DNA of 64,000 bases from Trema orientale (taxonomy: Eukaryota > Streptophyta > Magnoliopsida > Rosales > Cannabaceae), in contig JXTC01000151.1 of assembly GCA_002914845.1 (NCBI GenBank), forward strand, positions 253,738 through 317,737, given 5' to 3'. The position numbers and the translations under genes were made by a program. Shown piece after piece: positions 34,883 to 48,700 of the stretch (the stretch's first letter is position 1; each line of letters begins with the position of its first letter). The notes beneath the pieces were generated by a model. It had not been told where the DNA came from, did no database searches, and worked only from the letters and a program-made list of their open reading frames with translations.

Positions 34883-37505
34883 ATGTCATGTCCTTCCGTT
34901 ATTGGAGGGGGTTCATAATAAAAAATGATCAATAACATATTTTCTTAGTATATGAACAAATATTATGTATCTTAGATAAGTTTTGATGGTAAAACCGATC
35001 TAAAGGTCAAGTCGCCGACTTGTTCCAAAACCTCAAAAGATCTGTTTAATCGTGGACTTTGCATTCATTTAAAACTAAACCTCATAATCACTTTCCTGGG
35101 TACATCCTTAAGGAATACTATGTCTCTAACAAAAATTTGCAAGTCTTTTCGTCTATTATCTGTGTAATTCTTTCGGTAATTTAGACCATTCATCTTTTTT
35201 CTTTCTGATCTCTTCTTTTTTTTTCAACAATGTCAACTGTTCACGGAATAATTTCAGGGCTTAAAGATGTTCGCTCAATAACTTCATCTCATTGAATTGC
35301 AAATCAACACTAATATACTAATTCTCATAACTCTAATCATTCATATAATTTTAAAAGAATTCCATAACTTTAATAGAGAATCCTACTTTCTTATTTTCCT
35401 TTTAAATACCTAGCTGCATAAATTATGAGTTCCCCTATACCTCTTGTATTCTCTCTTTCATTGATAACACATGATCACAAAACTCAATGTAATAAGAAGA
35501 TACAGTACGGATCACTTACATATAAGATATCAATATTATCAATTTTGGTAAAACTTTTCGTATTAATTAATACCCACATTTTTTATGGACTTGATGGATA
35601 AAGTATTTATAAATTATTGGATTTAAATTGTCATTTTTCTTCATTGACGAAGTTCTTATGTATTCATAGTTTGAGAAAGACTACGAATATCACTAATACG
35701 CTATTTTGGTGATTGCATTTTAATTTATTATCCTGATTGGTAAACAAAAGAATTATTATGATCAAATGAATTTGAATAAAGTTAAATTAGTTACCTAACT
35801 CATGAAACTGAATTTGGAATAGTGGTCATTGCATTAAAATATTTGGTGAATTAATCTTTGATTTTATGAAGTTAATTATGGAATATGGATCTTTTTCAAT
35901 AATTTGAAGTATTTATTCATAGAAAATAAGTTATATATTAAGCTACAATAATGAGTTGAGTTGTGCAAAAATTACGATTATGTAATCTAGATTATATAGG
36001 AATTTACCTAGATATATTTGCTATATTTGAGGAATTAAGCATTTGAATTACAACTTCAACATTTTTGACTAGAGCTACTGAATCGAAAAGATTTTACTTA
36101 TATTGGCACCTTCTATATGATTCTGATTTACTTTGGAGTTTAGACGAAATAATCAAATGATTTAAGTTCGAAACTTTCGTATGATTATAGTCTTATTGCA
36201 AAGTCAGTCTTAGAAATTATCAATCCCTCGTGGTAAATAAAACTTCAATACATCACCTAATGTCATAGAAAAGTTTTTGACTCATTAAATTATGCTATCT
36301 GAACTCTACGTGGTCAAAAATATGTACAAGGTACCCCCATAAGAAAAATCTTATTGATTCAATAGTCTTAACATCTAATATCAAATGCTTAAAAATAATC
36401 AACAGGTGATTTGTTTCCTAGATGATACTAGATCATACAAAAATATCTCCACAATCCAAAAGTTATCATAGCTTAATATATAACTCATATCTTCTTCTTT
36501 TTTTTAATAAAAATATTGTCAAACCTTTGTAATCAATCTAGTCTTATATATAACCTCGTACGAAAAACAATGTCAATAAATATTATTAAAGTAATGAATA
36601 TTATTATAAGATTAGCCACACGTACCGGGTAATTATTCTAACTTTCTCTATCAAAGTGAGACATATACTGTAACTCTATTATATTGTATGTGAATATAAC
36701 CTATATCTTTCGTAAGATAAAAAATCAGTTTGTTCCTTCAAGAGTGGCTAAAAATAAGACAATCCTTAATCAATCTTTTAGCTCTCCAAAACTTCTATAT
36801 TTGATTTGAACGAAAGAATATTTTGTCCATCAATCAGGAAAATACACTAATTTGTGATCTTGCCTAGACACCGAGTACATAAGAATTTCATCAGTAAGAA
36901 CAACAAAAATTTAATCCCACAATTCTCTAAATACTTTATCTATTAGATCCATAAATATTATGGAGCATTAATCTATTTAAAAGGAATCACTAAAATCCAC
37001 AATGATGATATCTTATCATGTAGGAAATTTAAACTATTTCCTCTTATTAAACTTTAATTGATGACAGTCTTATTGTAAATCAAACTTAAAAGAATATTAA
37101 TTCCTTAATAAATCTTCAATTGATTGTAATAAGTACTTATTCTTTCTAGTCACATTGTCCGATCCTCAGTAACCTTGCAACTAAATCTTTCTTCTTATTT
37201 GTGAATAATATTATGGTTCTCAAATGAAAATAATTAAGTCAACAGATCTTTTTATTTTTGTTTTCTAACTTCTTCGTATTTGGCACAATCGGATACTATA
37301 CATAGAAATCATAAGCCTACTTTAAGGAAACAAATGTATCCTAAATTCAAATTAGTGATCAAAAGATATAATCAATAAAAATGTCTCAGAAAGACATTAA
37401 CTCCTCCATATCAAATACTTGACTTAAAGAGACCAATTCCTATGCATGAGGCAGTTTATTTCAAGAAAACTCTTATTATTACAGTTGTGTACAAATACTC
37501 ATAAA

Positions 37506-39267
37506 CACTACAACAAAAATTCTCATATGTGATATTCAAAAATGTCACTAATACTTATTTTTAATGATATTTATGAAACTACTGACATTTGTAAAAAATG
37601 TAAAAGATACACGTGAAATGTCACTACATCATCCTTCTAAATAGCATTTATAAAATATTATTAAATTCTATTAATGACATTTTTAAATGTCACTTAATTA
37701 TTTAATTATTAAATAAAAAAATATTTTTGAAGTGTCTAAAAAAAGTTTTAGTGACATTTCAAAAATATTACTAAACATAGTGATGACATTTTGAAAAATG
37801 TCACTAAATTAGATATTTTAATAGAACTTGTGATATTTTAAAAATATATTAGGCCATGATATTGGCGTTAAAAAAATGTCAATCAATTCGGTCAATTAAT
37901 CATAAGAGAAATATAATATTGATTTTATTTTTTAATATAGATTTTCTTTTTGGCATAAAAGTTTTTAGACTATTCTAATTCAACACTAGATAAAGAGAGA
38001 ACTCTCTTGCACTTAGTAACTCTAACCACAAATTTAATTATCTAAAGAAAAAAAGTTCTCGGAGCTTAAGAAGGAAACAACTAACCAAAAAAAAAAAAAA
38101 AAGAAAGAATGTTTCATTAAAAACTGACCAGGCAAAACTCGATGTGCAAAAACCTAGCCAGGAAAAGAGTACATCAGCTGAAGATAGAATAAACTTGTCT
38201 TTACACACAAATGGTCTACATAAATTCAGAGCAAAAAATAAATATACATACAAGAAAATATTTTTCAGAAAAATAGAATAGCTCCAATTTGTGTATCCGA
38301 ATTTTGTAAAATCTGCACAATTTCAAACAAAAATTGATTAGCAAACATTTAATTAATTACATCTAATTTAAAGGGGGAAAAAATGATGAAATGATATTGA
38401 TTAAAACACATATGTCTTTTTAAAAAGCCTAAGAAGAGGAAAAGAAAAAAAAACCTTAAAGAATGGTGTTCAATGAAAATAAAATCATAGAGTTTCAAAG
38501 TGGAAAAAGAAGTAAAATTAATGAAACAATCAGAGAAAATCTAAGGACCAAATTACCTTTAGAAAAGTCGATGCAGGTCAAGTTCTTTCCCATCTATAAT
38601 GGGGATCTGACAATAATAACGACATAAAATAAAAGAAAATATCAATAACGGATAGAAACTCAAAAGGATACAAGGGTTACCTTCATAATTTTCTTATATT
38701 GTAATCGTCATGTCATAGAGAAAAGGAATAGAGTAGTTAACAAACATATAACATAGAATGTGAATTGATTTCCTCCAAAGAGAATGGAAAAAAGCGCCTC
38801 CCTGTTGAGAGAAGAAGAAAGTGATACATCTAGTGAAAATTAAAAAGCCAAAATACATGACGTGGAGTAATGAACGTGAGATATTTTAAGATGTGGTTGA
38901 TTTAAAAGAATTTAGTTCTAAAATTTAGAAATTTGGAATAGATCTCATCAATTTGAATTCAAAAATTTTTTTCTTTCCCTTTTCATATTTGAGGAGTTTT
39001 ATATCTTTCTTTTATCTTCTGTGGTCTTCAATTTTTTATTTAAAATTTTAAGTTAAAAGGTCCATAGGTGTTTTTTCTTTAGGAAAATTGTAGATCTTTT
39101 TTATTTTCATTTTTTCTCCTTAAAATATTAATGGCATTTGAAAAATATCAGTGAAGATCAATTTTAGTGACATTTTTACGTAAATATCACTAAACTGCTA
39201 TTATAGTGATATTTTTTATGTAAATGTCAAAACTGAAATGCCACTCATTAATATTTTTCTTCTAGTG
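37506..39267. mobile_element. Non-autonomous CACTA element nested in gypsy
   Basis: 1762 bp starting CACTACAACAAAAATTCTC and ending TTTTTCTTCTAGTG (reverse complement CACTAGAAGAAAAAT), flanked by 3-bp AAA (37503-37505 and 39268-39270). CACTA ends with a 3-bp duplication define the En/Spm superfamily. Both ends carry many subterminal copies of AGTGACATTT / AAATGTCACT in both orientations, as expected for transposase-binding repeats. No transposase domains seen. Confidence 0.9.
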
Positions 39268-39430
39268 AAATCATAATTGCAATAAAGATATATTTAATGA
39301 ATTTGTAATTAGAGAATACGTAAAAGGGTTAATTTCATCTTTTCACTTACCGGTTGACTGAAGGCAGAATTCCTATGGCATTAACTTAATTTTACTTTTG
39401 ATGAAAAAGTCTATAGAAATGACTAAACGC

Positions 39431-39446
39431 TCGCTCTGATACAAAC
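39431..39446 (-). other. tRNA-iMet primer-binding site
   Basis: Immediately inside the 5' LTR on the minus strand: GTTTGTATCAGAGCGA, complementary to the 3' end of initiator tRNA-Met (TGGTATCAGAGC core), with one or two decayed leading bases. Confidence 0.75.
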
Positions 39447-39856
39447 TGTGACATTCCATAAATCTGGGTGAAAAGTGTCAATTTATAGCTTCATCTTATA
39501 AGGCTAAAGCGGAAGATCGGTCAATTTTTTTTTAAATGTTACTAATCATAATCAAACTAAAGAAATACTTCTTAGTAAAAATTTATTTTACTTCATAATT
39601 AAAATTAACTCTCAAAATAGAAATTTATTTCATACACTCCATAAAAATTAAAACTACGCTCAATCTTGGTCAAATAATTAAATACTTGAAAGTAAAAATA
39701 TAAAGTTGTTTAAAATATTTTATTGTCATTTGAGATTCCGCCGCCAATACAACATATCCACAAAATTTATTAATGCATAACTGTTTAATTTCTATGATTA
39801 AAAAAACTAAACACATATATTAAAATTTTTGGTTAGGTAGTAAGCTTGATATTACA
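39447..39856 (-). repeat. 5' LTR of the gypsy element, internally deleted to 410 bp
   Basis: Shares about 300 bp with one end and about 110 bp with the other end of the left LTR. The central ~3 kb, including the TATA region, is missing; the junction is near GATTCCGCC|GCC...CATATCCAC. The element therefore lacks its own 5' promoter. Confidence 0.8.
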
Positions 39857-40103
39857 TACATAGACTGCTGTAATTACCAAATATTATTGCTGTCACATTA
39901 ATGACAATTTGGAAAATTTCTACATAGGAAGCCGCTGTACATGTCTGACTTGTAGTTTGGTGTATTAATTGTATCATATGCTTAGTTTTCAATGTTTATG
40001 ATTCATCTTTTTTTTTTAAGTTTTTTTATTATTTTCTTATCGGAATAACATTAGGTACTAGGTATATCCTAGTAAAGAAACCCCTTTAAAAAATAGTGTT
40101 TAT

Positions 40104-40632
40104 GGTACAAATGGTCCTTGAACTATCCAACTTATGGTAATTTGGTCTTCAAAGTTTCAATTGTGGGAACTAAGTCCCTAAATTTTCTTATTTGAAGTAA
40201 TTTAGTCCCTCAACTATCTAAATTACAACTATCTGTTAAATTTTTGACCAAAAACATACGTAAGAAGTACGTTATAGTATCTAAAAGTATTTTTAAAGAA
40301 ACATAAATTAAACAAAAAGATTTAGAGAGAAGGAAAAGCGTATTATTTGTATTTTTAATTAGGGTTTTTAGAACTGCAAATTTTTAAAAAAAAAATTCTA
40401 TGATTATTCATTTTATATTTGAAATTTCTAAATTACTTTCGAAATACACTTTCGGATGCTATCATGCATCCTTCATGTGTGTTTTTGGTCAAAAATTCAA
40501 CAATATATTGCAGTTTAGATGATTTATGGACTAAATTACGTTAAGTCAAAAAGTTTAAGAATTTAATTGCTTAGAATTAAAACTTGAGGACTAAATTGAC
40601 ACAAATTAGATAATTCAGGGACCATTTGTGCC
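40104..40632. mobile_element. Mutator-type non-autonomous TIR element
   Basis: Ends GGTACAAATGGTCCTTGAAC and, in reverse complement, GGCACAAATGGTCCCTGAAT. Imperfect inverted arms of about 160 bp extend to TTTTTGACCAAAAACA on both sides. Long arms and GGTCCYTGAA-type motifs resemble the 25.7-kb Mutator-like element. A 9-bp target duplication was not identified. Confidence 0.6.
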
Positions 40633-41059
40633 GTTAATCCAAAACAATATCACTTAATGCACTTGTAAATGTGCATAATGACTTGTAACGTTGTTTGCGG
40701 TTGATTATATTAATAATTTGTTGGTACGTGCAGGGCGGAGGGGAGAAGGGACCCACTTTATATGTAAATTTTTTATAAATTTGTAAATTGCCCTATTAAA
40801 ATTATTTTCTTCCAACAATATCCTCTATGTAAGATGTATATTGAAATATTTATATATTTAATTAAGACCAACTCAAATTATAAATTTTTTTTTTATTTAA
40901 GCTTTAAATTTTTTAAATTCAGAAAGAAAAAGAAAGGAGTTGGAAAATATTTTCTTTATTCTCTCTATTCATAGTCCCCGAATTTCCATGAAAACAAGGA
41001 AGTGAAGACAAAAATCAATATAATTAATTTCTTGACGTATGTTTCTTATATATATATAT

Positions 41060-41213
41060 GGGGGCGTCTACAGTAAGGGCGTCCTTACGTAAAGCCCTGT
41101 TTATACACCGTTTGATGGGAATCTGTGTATAAACAGATTCTCCACAGATTCCCATCCAAACGGTGTATAAACAGGGGCCTTACGTAGGGGCGCCCCTACT
41201 ATAGGGGCCTCCT
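41060..41213. mobile_element. Near-perfect palindromic MITE in (TA)n
   Basis: About 154 bp between (TA)n tracts. The left half (GGGGGCGTCT ... CCTTACGTAA ... CTGTTTATACACCGTTTG, then ATGGGAATCTGT) is the reverse complement of the right half almost throughout, with a ~25-bp loop. It is markedly GC-richer than its surroundings. No coding capacity. Confidence 0.85.
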
Positions 41214-42622
41214 ATATATATATATATGTTTTTAATTAAAATTAAAATAGTTGCTAACCTTGTATTTCCATTCGTATGGAATGTTAATAAGTATTAACAT
41301 GGAAGATTTATCTTTTCGTTTCAACGTTGAAGCTGTTATCCTTCTTCTTCTTTTCTCTTTGAGTGAAACTTATTTGTATTTTATTCAATAACTATTAAAT
41401 TATCTAATAATTAATGATATGTTAACACGTCTTTTTTTTTGTTTATTTTCCTATCATTTGTATTAGTATAAATTTGTTCAATTTTTTATTCAATAATTTC
41501 TATTTTTTTTAAGGAATTTTTTAGATGCTTAAGGTTAAAATATAGAAAAATCAAGAATATACAGAAAATTTCACAATTTTGGCTCTACTTATACATTTAT
41601 TATTTGTATTTGTCCGTAAAGTTATTAAATAGAAAATTTATTAATATTAGTTTTGCCTTTGCATTTCAATTTTTTTTTCGTTATTATTATTACACAATTT
41701 TAGATGTTTTTGGTAACTATCACCATATTTTAAAAAATCAAAACAAAACAAAACAAAACAAAAAAAACCTTCAGCTCCCACTACAAAAATGTCTCCGCCA
41801 CCGTGTACGTGATAAGATAGAATTATTTGTTGTTTGGGAATGGATTTGATGCACGAGATAAAGACTATTATTGTTTGATTTGTAACATCCAAAAAGTGGA
41901 TATAATTCTTTTTGATTTAAAAAAAGTTTCCGACTTTTTTCTAAATTAACATGCTTCACATTTTTTTTTTTTTACAGGGGTAAGCAACAAAAAAAATATC
42001 TTTAATTTTGAATGTTTTGCAATTTTAACTCACAAATTTATACTCTACAAAATAACAAAATAATACCTGATTAAGATAATAATAACTTTAATAATAAAAG
42101 ATAATAATAATCTCAAAATTAAAGAAAATAATGAAATCTAATATAGTTTCAATAGAAGATATTATCTTTTTGTTATTAAAATTGCTTAAAAAATCGGTAT
42201 AAGATACAAAATTTTCAAATACTTAATCTCAAGTATTATTTTGTAGAATTCAAACCTCAGTATTTAAATTACAAAATACTCAAACCCCAGGCTTACATTT
42301 TACCCTTTCCATAAATTAAACTCGATAAATCAACAGAATTCTTCTTCGTAAATAATTGTAGTTGTCATGTCCAAGTCTTTCATATGAATACATCTATGTC
42401 ATAACCAAAAATCACAGTGATATAGGAGGAAAATACGTGCAAGCAAATTGACTACAATGACACATGAAATCAAAGAACACCAGAGGACAAGTTTAAGAAT
42501 AATATATCAAAATTAAATATTAAACCTCACAAGTTCATCCATGAAAGCTGTGCTATGAGCATATTGGGGGGTGGGGCAAAAATGAAAAAATATTGATGCC
42601 CCTTTAATACTAAAAGGTACAC

Positions 42623-42624
<2 letters not shown>

Positions 42625-42661
<37 letters not shown>
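42625..42661. repeat. (CT)18 microsatellite downstream of LPEAT2
   Basis: Uninterrupted CT on the plus strand, 50 bp past the LPEAT2 stop. In the gene's orientation it is a GA tract, probably inside the 3' UTR. Confidence 0.92.
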
Positions 42662-42663
<2 letters not shown>

Positions 42664-42710
42664 CCAAACACAGGCACAAAATGGTATAGAAAGCACGAAA
42701 AATGCAGCTA

Positions 42711-45700
42711 CTAAGCAATCTCTTCTCGCAACCTATTACTATCTTCTGATACATCTTTCTGCAGCAAACAAGGTGAGAAAAGTGCAATCAGCAGTGGATT
42801 CTTTCTCAGGCAGGTCAAAAACTCATCCTTGCTGATCTTTCCATCATTATCTATGTCAAATAGATCGAACAGTTCATGGACCTGCAAGCAAGTAACCAAT
42901 GTGAAAACAATACGTGACAATCGTCACGGTCGAAGAACTTGTACGGAAATGTCAAACATACTTCCACTTCTATGAGGAAAAAAAGTCGACATCACATAAA
43001 TAGCTTGGAAAAGCCATTACCTCTTCCTCATTTAAATCTGGAATCGCTAATCTGATTGAATCTCCCAGCTGATCCAAAAGCAACCAAAAACAAGTAAAAC
43101 ACAAGTCAACTATTCTGAACAAATATGTGGGATGAAACTTAAAGAAAGAATAGAGCAGTTTAAGTCGTGTACTTCTTGCTCTGAAACGCTATTGTTGCCG
43201 GTAACAGTGCATTTAGCAAAGGCTAACTCACAGGCTTGTCGGAATACTGGCTGGCTCATGATATTTGCTGACCCAAATAAGAACTGAAAGCAACAAAAAA
43301 GGAAATGAAACTGAAAACTAATAACACCAGTTACCAAAGGGACCCAAATTATCCATTTGTAGATTTTCAGCTCAAATCCAGGGTTGACATAACCCCATCT
43401 TGCATCTTCATCACAATATATAACAAGCATTCATGATGGACAAAATGTACAATCACAGGAAGCAGAACATTTGAAAGAGTTTTTAAGGTTATAAAAATGT
43501 CATTGACATTTGGCATGAAACAGAAACAACTAAAGACATCAGAAAATGTAAAACGTCGTGATCGCAGGCACGGCCTTACCGTAACCACACTTCCTCCCAA
43601 TATGGAGGCTCTGAGTTCAAATCCCCACACTCCCCAGTTCCAAAAGAAAAAACGTAAAACATCATATATGAAATTCTGTTACATCATGTCTCTAAACTAT
43701 TGTCCAGCATTAAAAGCTGCTGCAGGAAAACTAAATAAACTCCAAAACGTTAAAATGGATCATCATTTTTCTTTTCATTTACAAAAATTGACTTGGTCAT
43801 TCTGTTCCATATCCCGTGTAAATACTTTGTAAGCACAACCATATTCCAAATCTTTAACATCACCTAAATTGTACCACAAAGCAAAAAAACAGCTCTGCCC
43901 TCATAAGAGGGGAGCAATCTGCAACTTTAAAGAATGCTCACCACAAGAATAAAGGGTAAACATAAAGAAAGTATCTGCTAGATCCCAAACAACAATGACA
44001 ATTCAATATTATTCAAGAAAACTTTGGTAACACATGGGACAAGAATGCCTGCAGCATATGTTTGATGTGAATTAGCTGACAGCTAACACGTCATTATGCT
44101 TAAATAGGCAGCAAAACATTTTGTTAACCTTATTGGCACACTTGAGCATGGCCAGATTCAATGGCATGATCCAACTGAAAATATAAAAACACCTGTAAAT
44201 GGAGATGCAAAACTGGACAGTTTGAAGGAAGAGGAATACCTGCTTAAATGTTATTGATCTACATTTCTCGACATCAATGAATGAAAATATCTGCAATCCA
44301 ACCAAAAGCACATTACACACACACACGTGAAAACTTGTACCAATCAGCCGTCAAACTGAAAGTTAACAAGGAAACAAAAGGACAAGCAATCAAAACAGAT
44401 AATACTACAGATAATCAAAACAGAAGTTGTAATCGTCTTCCTAAGATGATAGACATGTTTTCTTATTTAGTACTAGTGATTTCTCGAGTTCTCCATGCTA
44501 CAAATAGAAGAAAAAATAAAGCACCAAGTGTTTAAAGTAACCACTATTTCATATTCACATTTATAGGAACAACAATATTGCACATCTTATGCTTCACTGT
44601 TCACAAATAAATAAGAGCAAATACAAGGTTTACTCTCTGCAATCCAAAAACTTAGACAGAGTACGAGTTATACTAAAATGGCCAAGGAAAAGCATGGAAA
44701 TATGTCAACATGGATTAAAACTTAGCTAGGGTATAAACAGCAAATTGCTTGATAACTCACCTCCTCAGATAAAGTACAATCCCGGAGTCTTAAAACCTTC
44801 ACAAAATCATGGTATTTAACATGGCCACTGCACAATTATACAATAATGAGAATAAAATTCATGAAGCTGAGGTTACTTAAATTTAAAATTAACAGTAAGA
44901 CTTTAAAGTAAGAACTGATAAAATAACAAACACGATATCATAAGACATTTTAGAAGTATAAACTTTGAAGAAGCAATTTGACCAAAGTTTATAATAAGCT
45001 TTCTATAAAGGTTAAACATTATAATGAGAAAAGTCAAAAAAGGGACAAAGGCAATCTCCAACAGAACAGGATAAAACACACAACAAATTAGCACAATATT
45101 CATATATCCAACAAGACATAACTAGTGCAGATAAAAGCAACAAATAAGTCTCTCAAGCCTTCTGCTTTACTTAAACCAAAATGCATTAAGTGATTAGTCA
45201 TGAAAATATTTGATGGTATTTAGTCATGCTTCTTGCTTCATATGCAAAACAAGGAAGATACTTTGTAGCATGGGAACACCTATAGGAAACTCAAAAAGGA
45301 AAAGAAAAATTATAATGCTCAATTGAAAAGCAAAGGCAATAGATCATTTGCAAACGAGAAATAAATTTCATTCACCTCAAAGAAAAGAAAACTCAGGCAA
45401 CAAACCTTTCAAGTTATTATCTAGGAAACATTTAATTGTACCTGGGGTCTGGATTCATGGCCAGAAACTTGTCCAGAAAATCTACAGCTTCCAAGCTGCT
45501 TATGTGGTGTAACTGAAAAAAAAAAAGGACAAAAAAAAAAAAAAGGAATCCGTTTTATTTATCTTTCAACTCTCACAAAATTAAAATTATACTATACTGA
45601 AAAAAAGGACTATTTACAGAATGTAATACTAAGGAGTAAGAAATCGTATAACTAGATCAGGTGCAATTCAATTGGCAGAAGCAAAAGTATAAGTAGTGCC

Positions 45701-48700
45701 AAGCAATTCTTAAAGAATTAGATTATCATTGTGTAATAAGCGAGATTCAATTATTGCAGATCATAAAATAAAGCAGAGGAGGAACGGTATAAATGGAAGA
45801 ATCTGTTGTTCTTTACCAAAGCCAGGAGTCTTATTCACAACAAGCAAAAAAGAAGAGGTAAAATAGAGATCAAATCCATGGAAACAAGAAAGAAATACAC
45901 AGCCTAGATCTTCAAAGGAACTATGGATTGCATAAAAATAGTTTATAAGGTAACAATTCCCTTCCCAATCATCACGTTCTTGATGAGAAAACCAGATCTC
46001 AAAGATATCTAAATTGTTTGTGTCCTTTGGCTTTTCCAGAGAAGCTTCTAAACAAGACACAGCAATCATGGTCAAAGCATAAGGTAGCCACCTTTGTTAC
46101 CAACTTCAATTCATATTTTAAACGGCCCCATTTCACAACGCAATTCATTTTTCTTTACGATATATTTACAAGGTTTCGACAGAGTGATATCGGGACATGA
46201 AATAATACTAATTTAAGCAGAAGTCCGCTTACTACAAAGAATAGATACAGACAAGGTTTTCAGAGAATAATTATAGGAGGAAACAGATAATTGACGTAAT
46301 AATGGCCAATGTCACCAGATTTCACACAATATGAGAATTATTTGCCTCTAGACCACAAAAACAGAAAATAGAAAAAAATGGGAAGAAAACAAAACTAAAA
46401 GAAAATACCTACGTAAAAAAGGACGCACATATACAAAGTTCTAAGTTTAAAAACTAAACTAATAAATACAAAGGGACTTCAATCCGTGAACTCACCAATT
46501 CTTGCCTGGCCATTTCAACCATGTAAGCTGAAGGCTTCTCCTGCAGAAAACAAGATAGTGTAAATGCAAGGATAGTTGAGTACCTCCAATGACTGATGAA
46601 ATTAGAAAAATATTGCCCCTAAAAATCATATAGAACCATTGGTAACTAACGCACTACAATACGACAACAGGAAAAAAAAAGGGGGGGAAGATGCATAAAT
46701 GAGTAACAAAACAGTCTTATTAACCTTATTCAAGATTGGAAACCTACATGAGATTTTATTAGTTTTCATTCTCCTATAGTTTTCATAACATTGAGATGAC
46801 AGTTATCAGACAAAAATGACCGTAAAAAAGTGTACCGTAATGAAAATAGGTTTTAATTGCCAAAAAACTACAGGATATAGATCTCACAGAGCTAGAAAGA
46901 ATTAAAATAATCATTAGTGACACAAGAACAATGATGAAAAAGAATAACCACATTCATTCACATTTGTATACCTAGTATCACCACTTGGGGCTAGCTCAAG
47001 GGGTTAGGTAGGTGAGTATGTTCGTGGTCCGGGGTTTAAGTCCCCAAAATGTATCTTATCGAAAGGGGGGAAAAAAAGGAGAGAGAGAGAAGAAGAAGAA
47101 GAAGAAGATTGTATGCCTAGTATCTATTTCTTTAATACTTCTAGTGAATATGAACAATTAGGGGTTTTGAGGTACCAATTGGCTTATGAGCTTCGATATA
47201 TTTTTCCGAATATTTCTATCAGATCCTATTTTTTCGCTTGAATTTTATCAAATTGACTTAGTGCCTGGGAAACTTGGTCCACTATTTATGGCCATAAATA
47301 AGGGCTGCAATGGAGACTAGAAATCTTGGTTGAATGGATTGTCCCTCCGGAATATCAGTATTTTTCACTGGAGCATCGGTACAGAGAGTCTCCCCATAAT
47401 AAATAAGCTTCTAGCCCATACTGATATGACACTATAAATTCTTGGCCAAAAAAATGAATAGTAAATCCCTTTTTTTTTCTTCAGGGGCAAGAAATGAATA
47501 GTGCTCTGAATACCAACCAAGAAGATAGTACCTGTTTGGACTCGGATGCTTTTATTAAAAGCATTACGTCTCCATAGGAATGAGATGTTTGTACAACATT
47601 TAATGCAGTTGCAATAGCCTGGCTGGTCTGCATGTATGTATCATTGTTATTATACAAGTGATGTAAAATCAAGAAATACATGTAAAATGCAACTTATCCA
47701 ACTAACTCATACTGGAAATTTATGTTCAGGATGTAACCATTTTTTTGAGAGAAAGTTCAGAGAAAGCACTCCAACATGTTGGTACAGAACATTAAGTATC
47801 CAGCTAAAAGTGATAACATATGTCATTACCATGATGGAATTCTTGGAAATTCAAACTCATTCCATTAAAATATCAATTTTTATTAATTAGATATTGAAAA
47901 GTACTCCACTTCATATTATTCAAGAAGACTCTCACCCTTCCAGCAAAATTGACGGCACTTTCTTTTTCATGATCAAGGGGAAAAATAACTGGAAGGTACT
48001 CTACCTGTTTAAAACAAAATAAACGAACTAAATAAAAAATTGATCTGACTTGCATGAAATTGGACAAGGAAATGAAACACTCAACTCAATTAGAAAAAAG
48101 TACCTCCATGAAATTATGGAACTGTGTGAACATCCTAAACATGAGCTTTGCCAACGAGATGTGCCCCCTGACAAGTGTGCAAGATCAAATACAGCTTAGT
48201 ATAATACCATTGAAGACAAAAACATTGTAAACTAGCACATGAGAATATAGAAAAGTATCCTACCATGATTGGTCAAAGTGTACATGGGGATAGCGAACAA
48301 TAACTGGTTGAATTGGGTGACCAGGGATGAAAGCACCCAGTTGGAAAGAAATTATGACTCTTCCATTCGTTGTGGTTCCCTCCGGAAATAAAAGAAGTCG
48401 AGGAAATCTATCGCAAGAGGCCTTTCTCTGTTTTCAGAACCTTGAAAGCAAATTTCTGTATCAAATAGCTTATAAATTGATAAAAAGATCATTTATCTCT
48501 TTACCATGGTTTAATTATATAAGAATTTAAAACCTCATTTATTCCCATGGAAAAATAAACTAGCTGCTATGACATGCAGTAAATGAAACAATTATCAAAC
48601 TTTATTTAACAACTATAAATACAAGAACATGCATGATAAAATCATAAGTGAGAATTCAACATAAAGCAACTGTTTCTGAGATATAGCCAATTTGATATAT

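Larger units (their letters stand above)
31058..39856 (-). mobile_element. Decayed Ty3/gypsy LTR retrotransposon, minus strand
   Basis: The LTR-related ends share long blocks (for example AAACTAAAGAAATACTTCTT and AGTAAGCTTGATATTA). The right copy is the 5' LTR (39447-39856) and the left the 3' LTR (31058 to about 34444). Inside the 5' LTR edge the minus strand reads TTTGTATCAGAGCGAGCG, matching a tRNA-iMet primer-binding site (TGGTATCAGAGC). Beside the 3' LTR is a GGACGAAATT...AAGGGGTAGG stretch typical of the pol end plus polypurine tract. A pol remnant on the minus strand near 35038-34978 reads FEVLEQVGDLTFRSVLPSK. Flanks TATAT (left) and TACAT (right) look like a 5-bp target duplication with one mutation. 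Order PBS-pol-PPT-LTR fits Ty3/gypsy. Coding capacity is destroyed, and MITE and CACTA elements are nested inside. Confidence 0.88.

Noticed and set aside
43497..43832. 111-codon plus-strand open frame
   Set aside because: Lies in LPEAT2 intron 11, antisense, and runs through a SINE-like insertion; no conserved domain.
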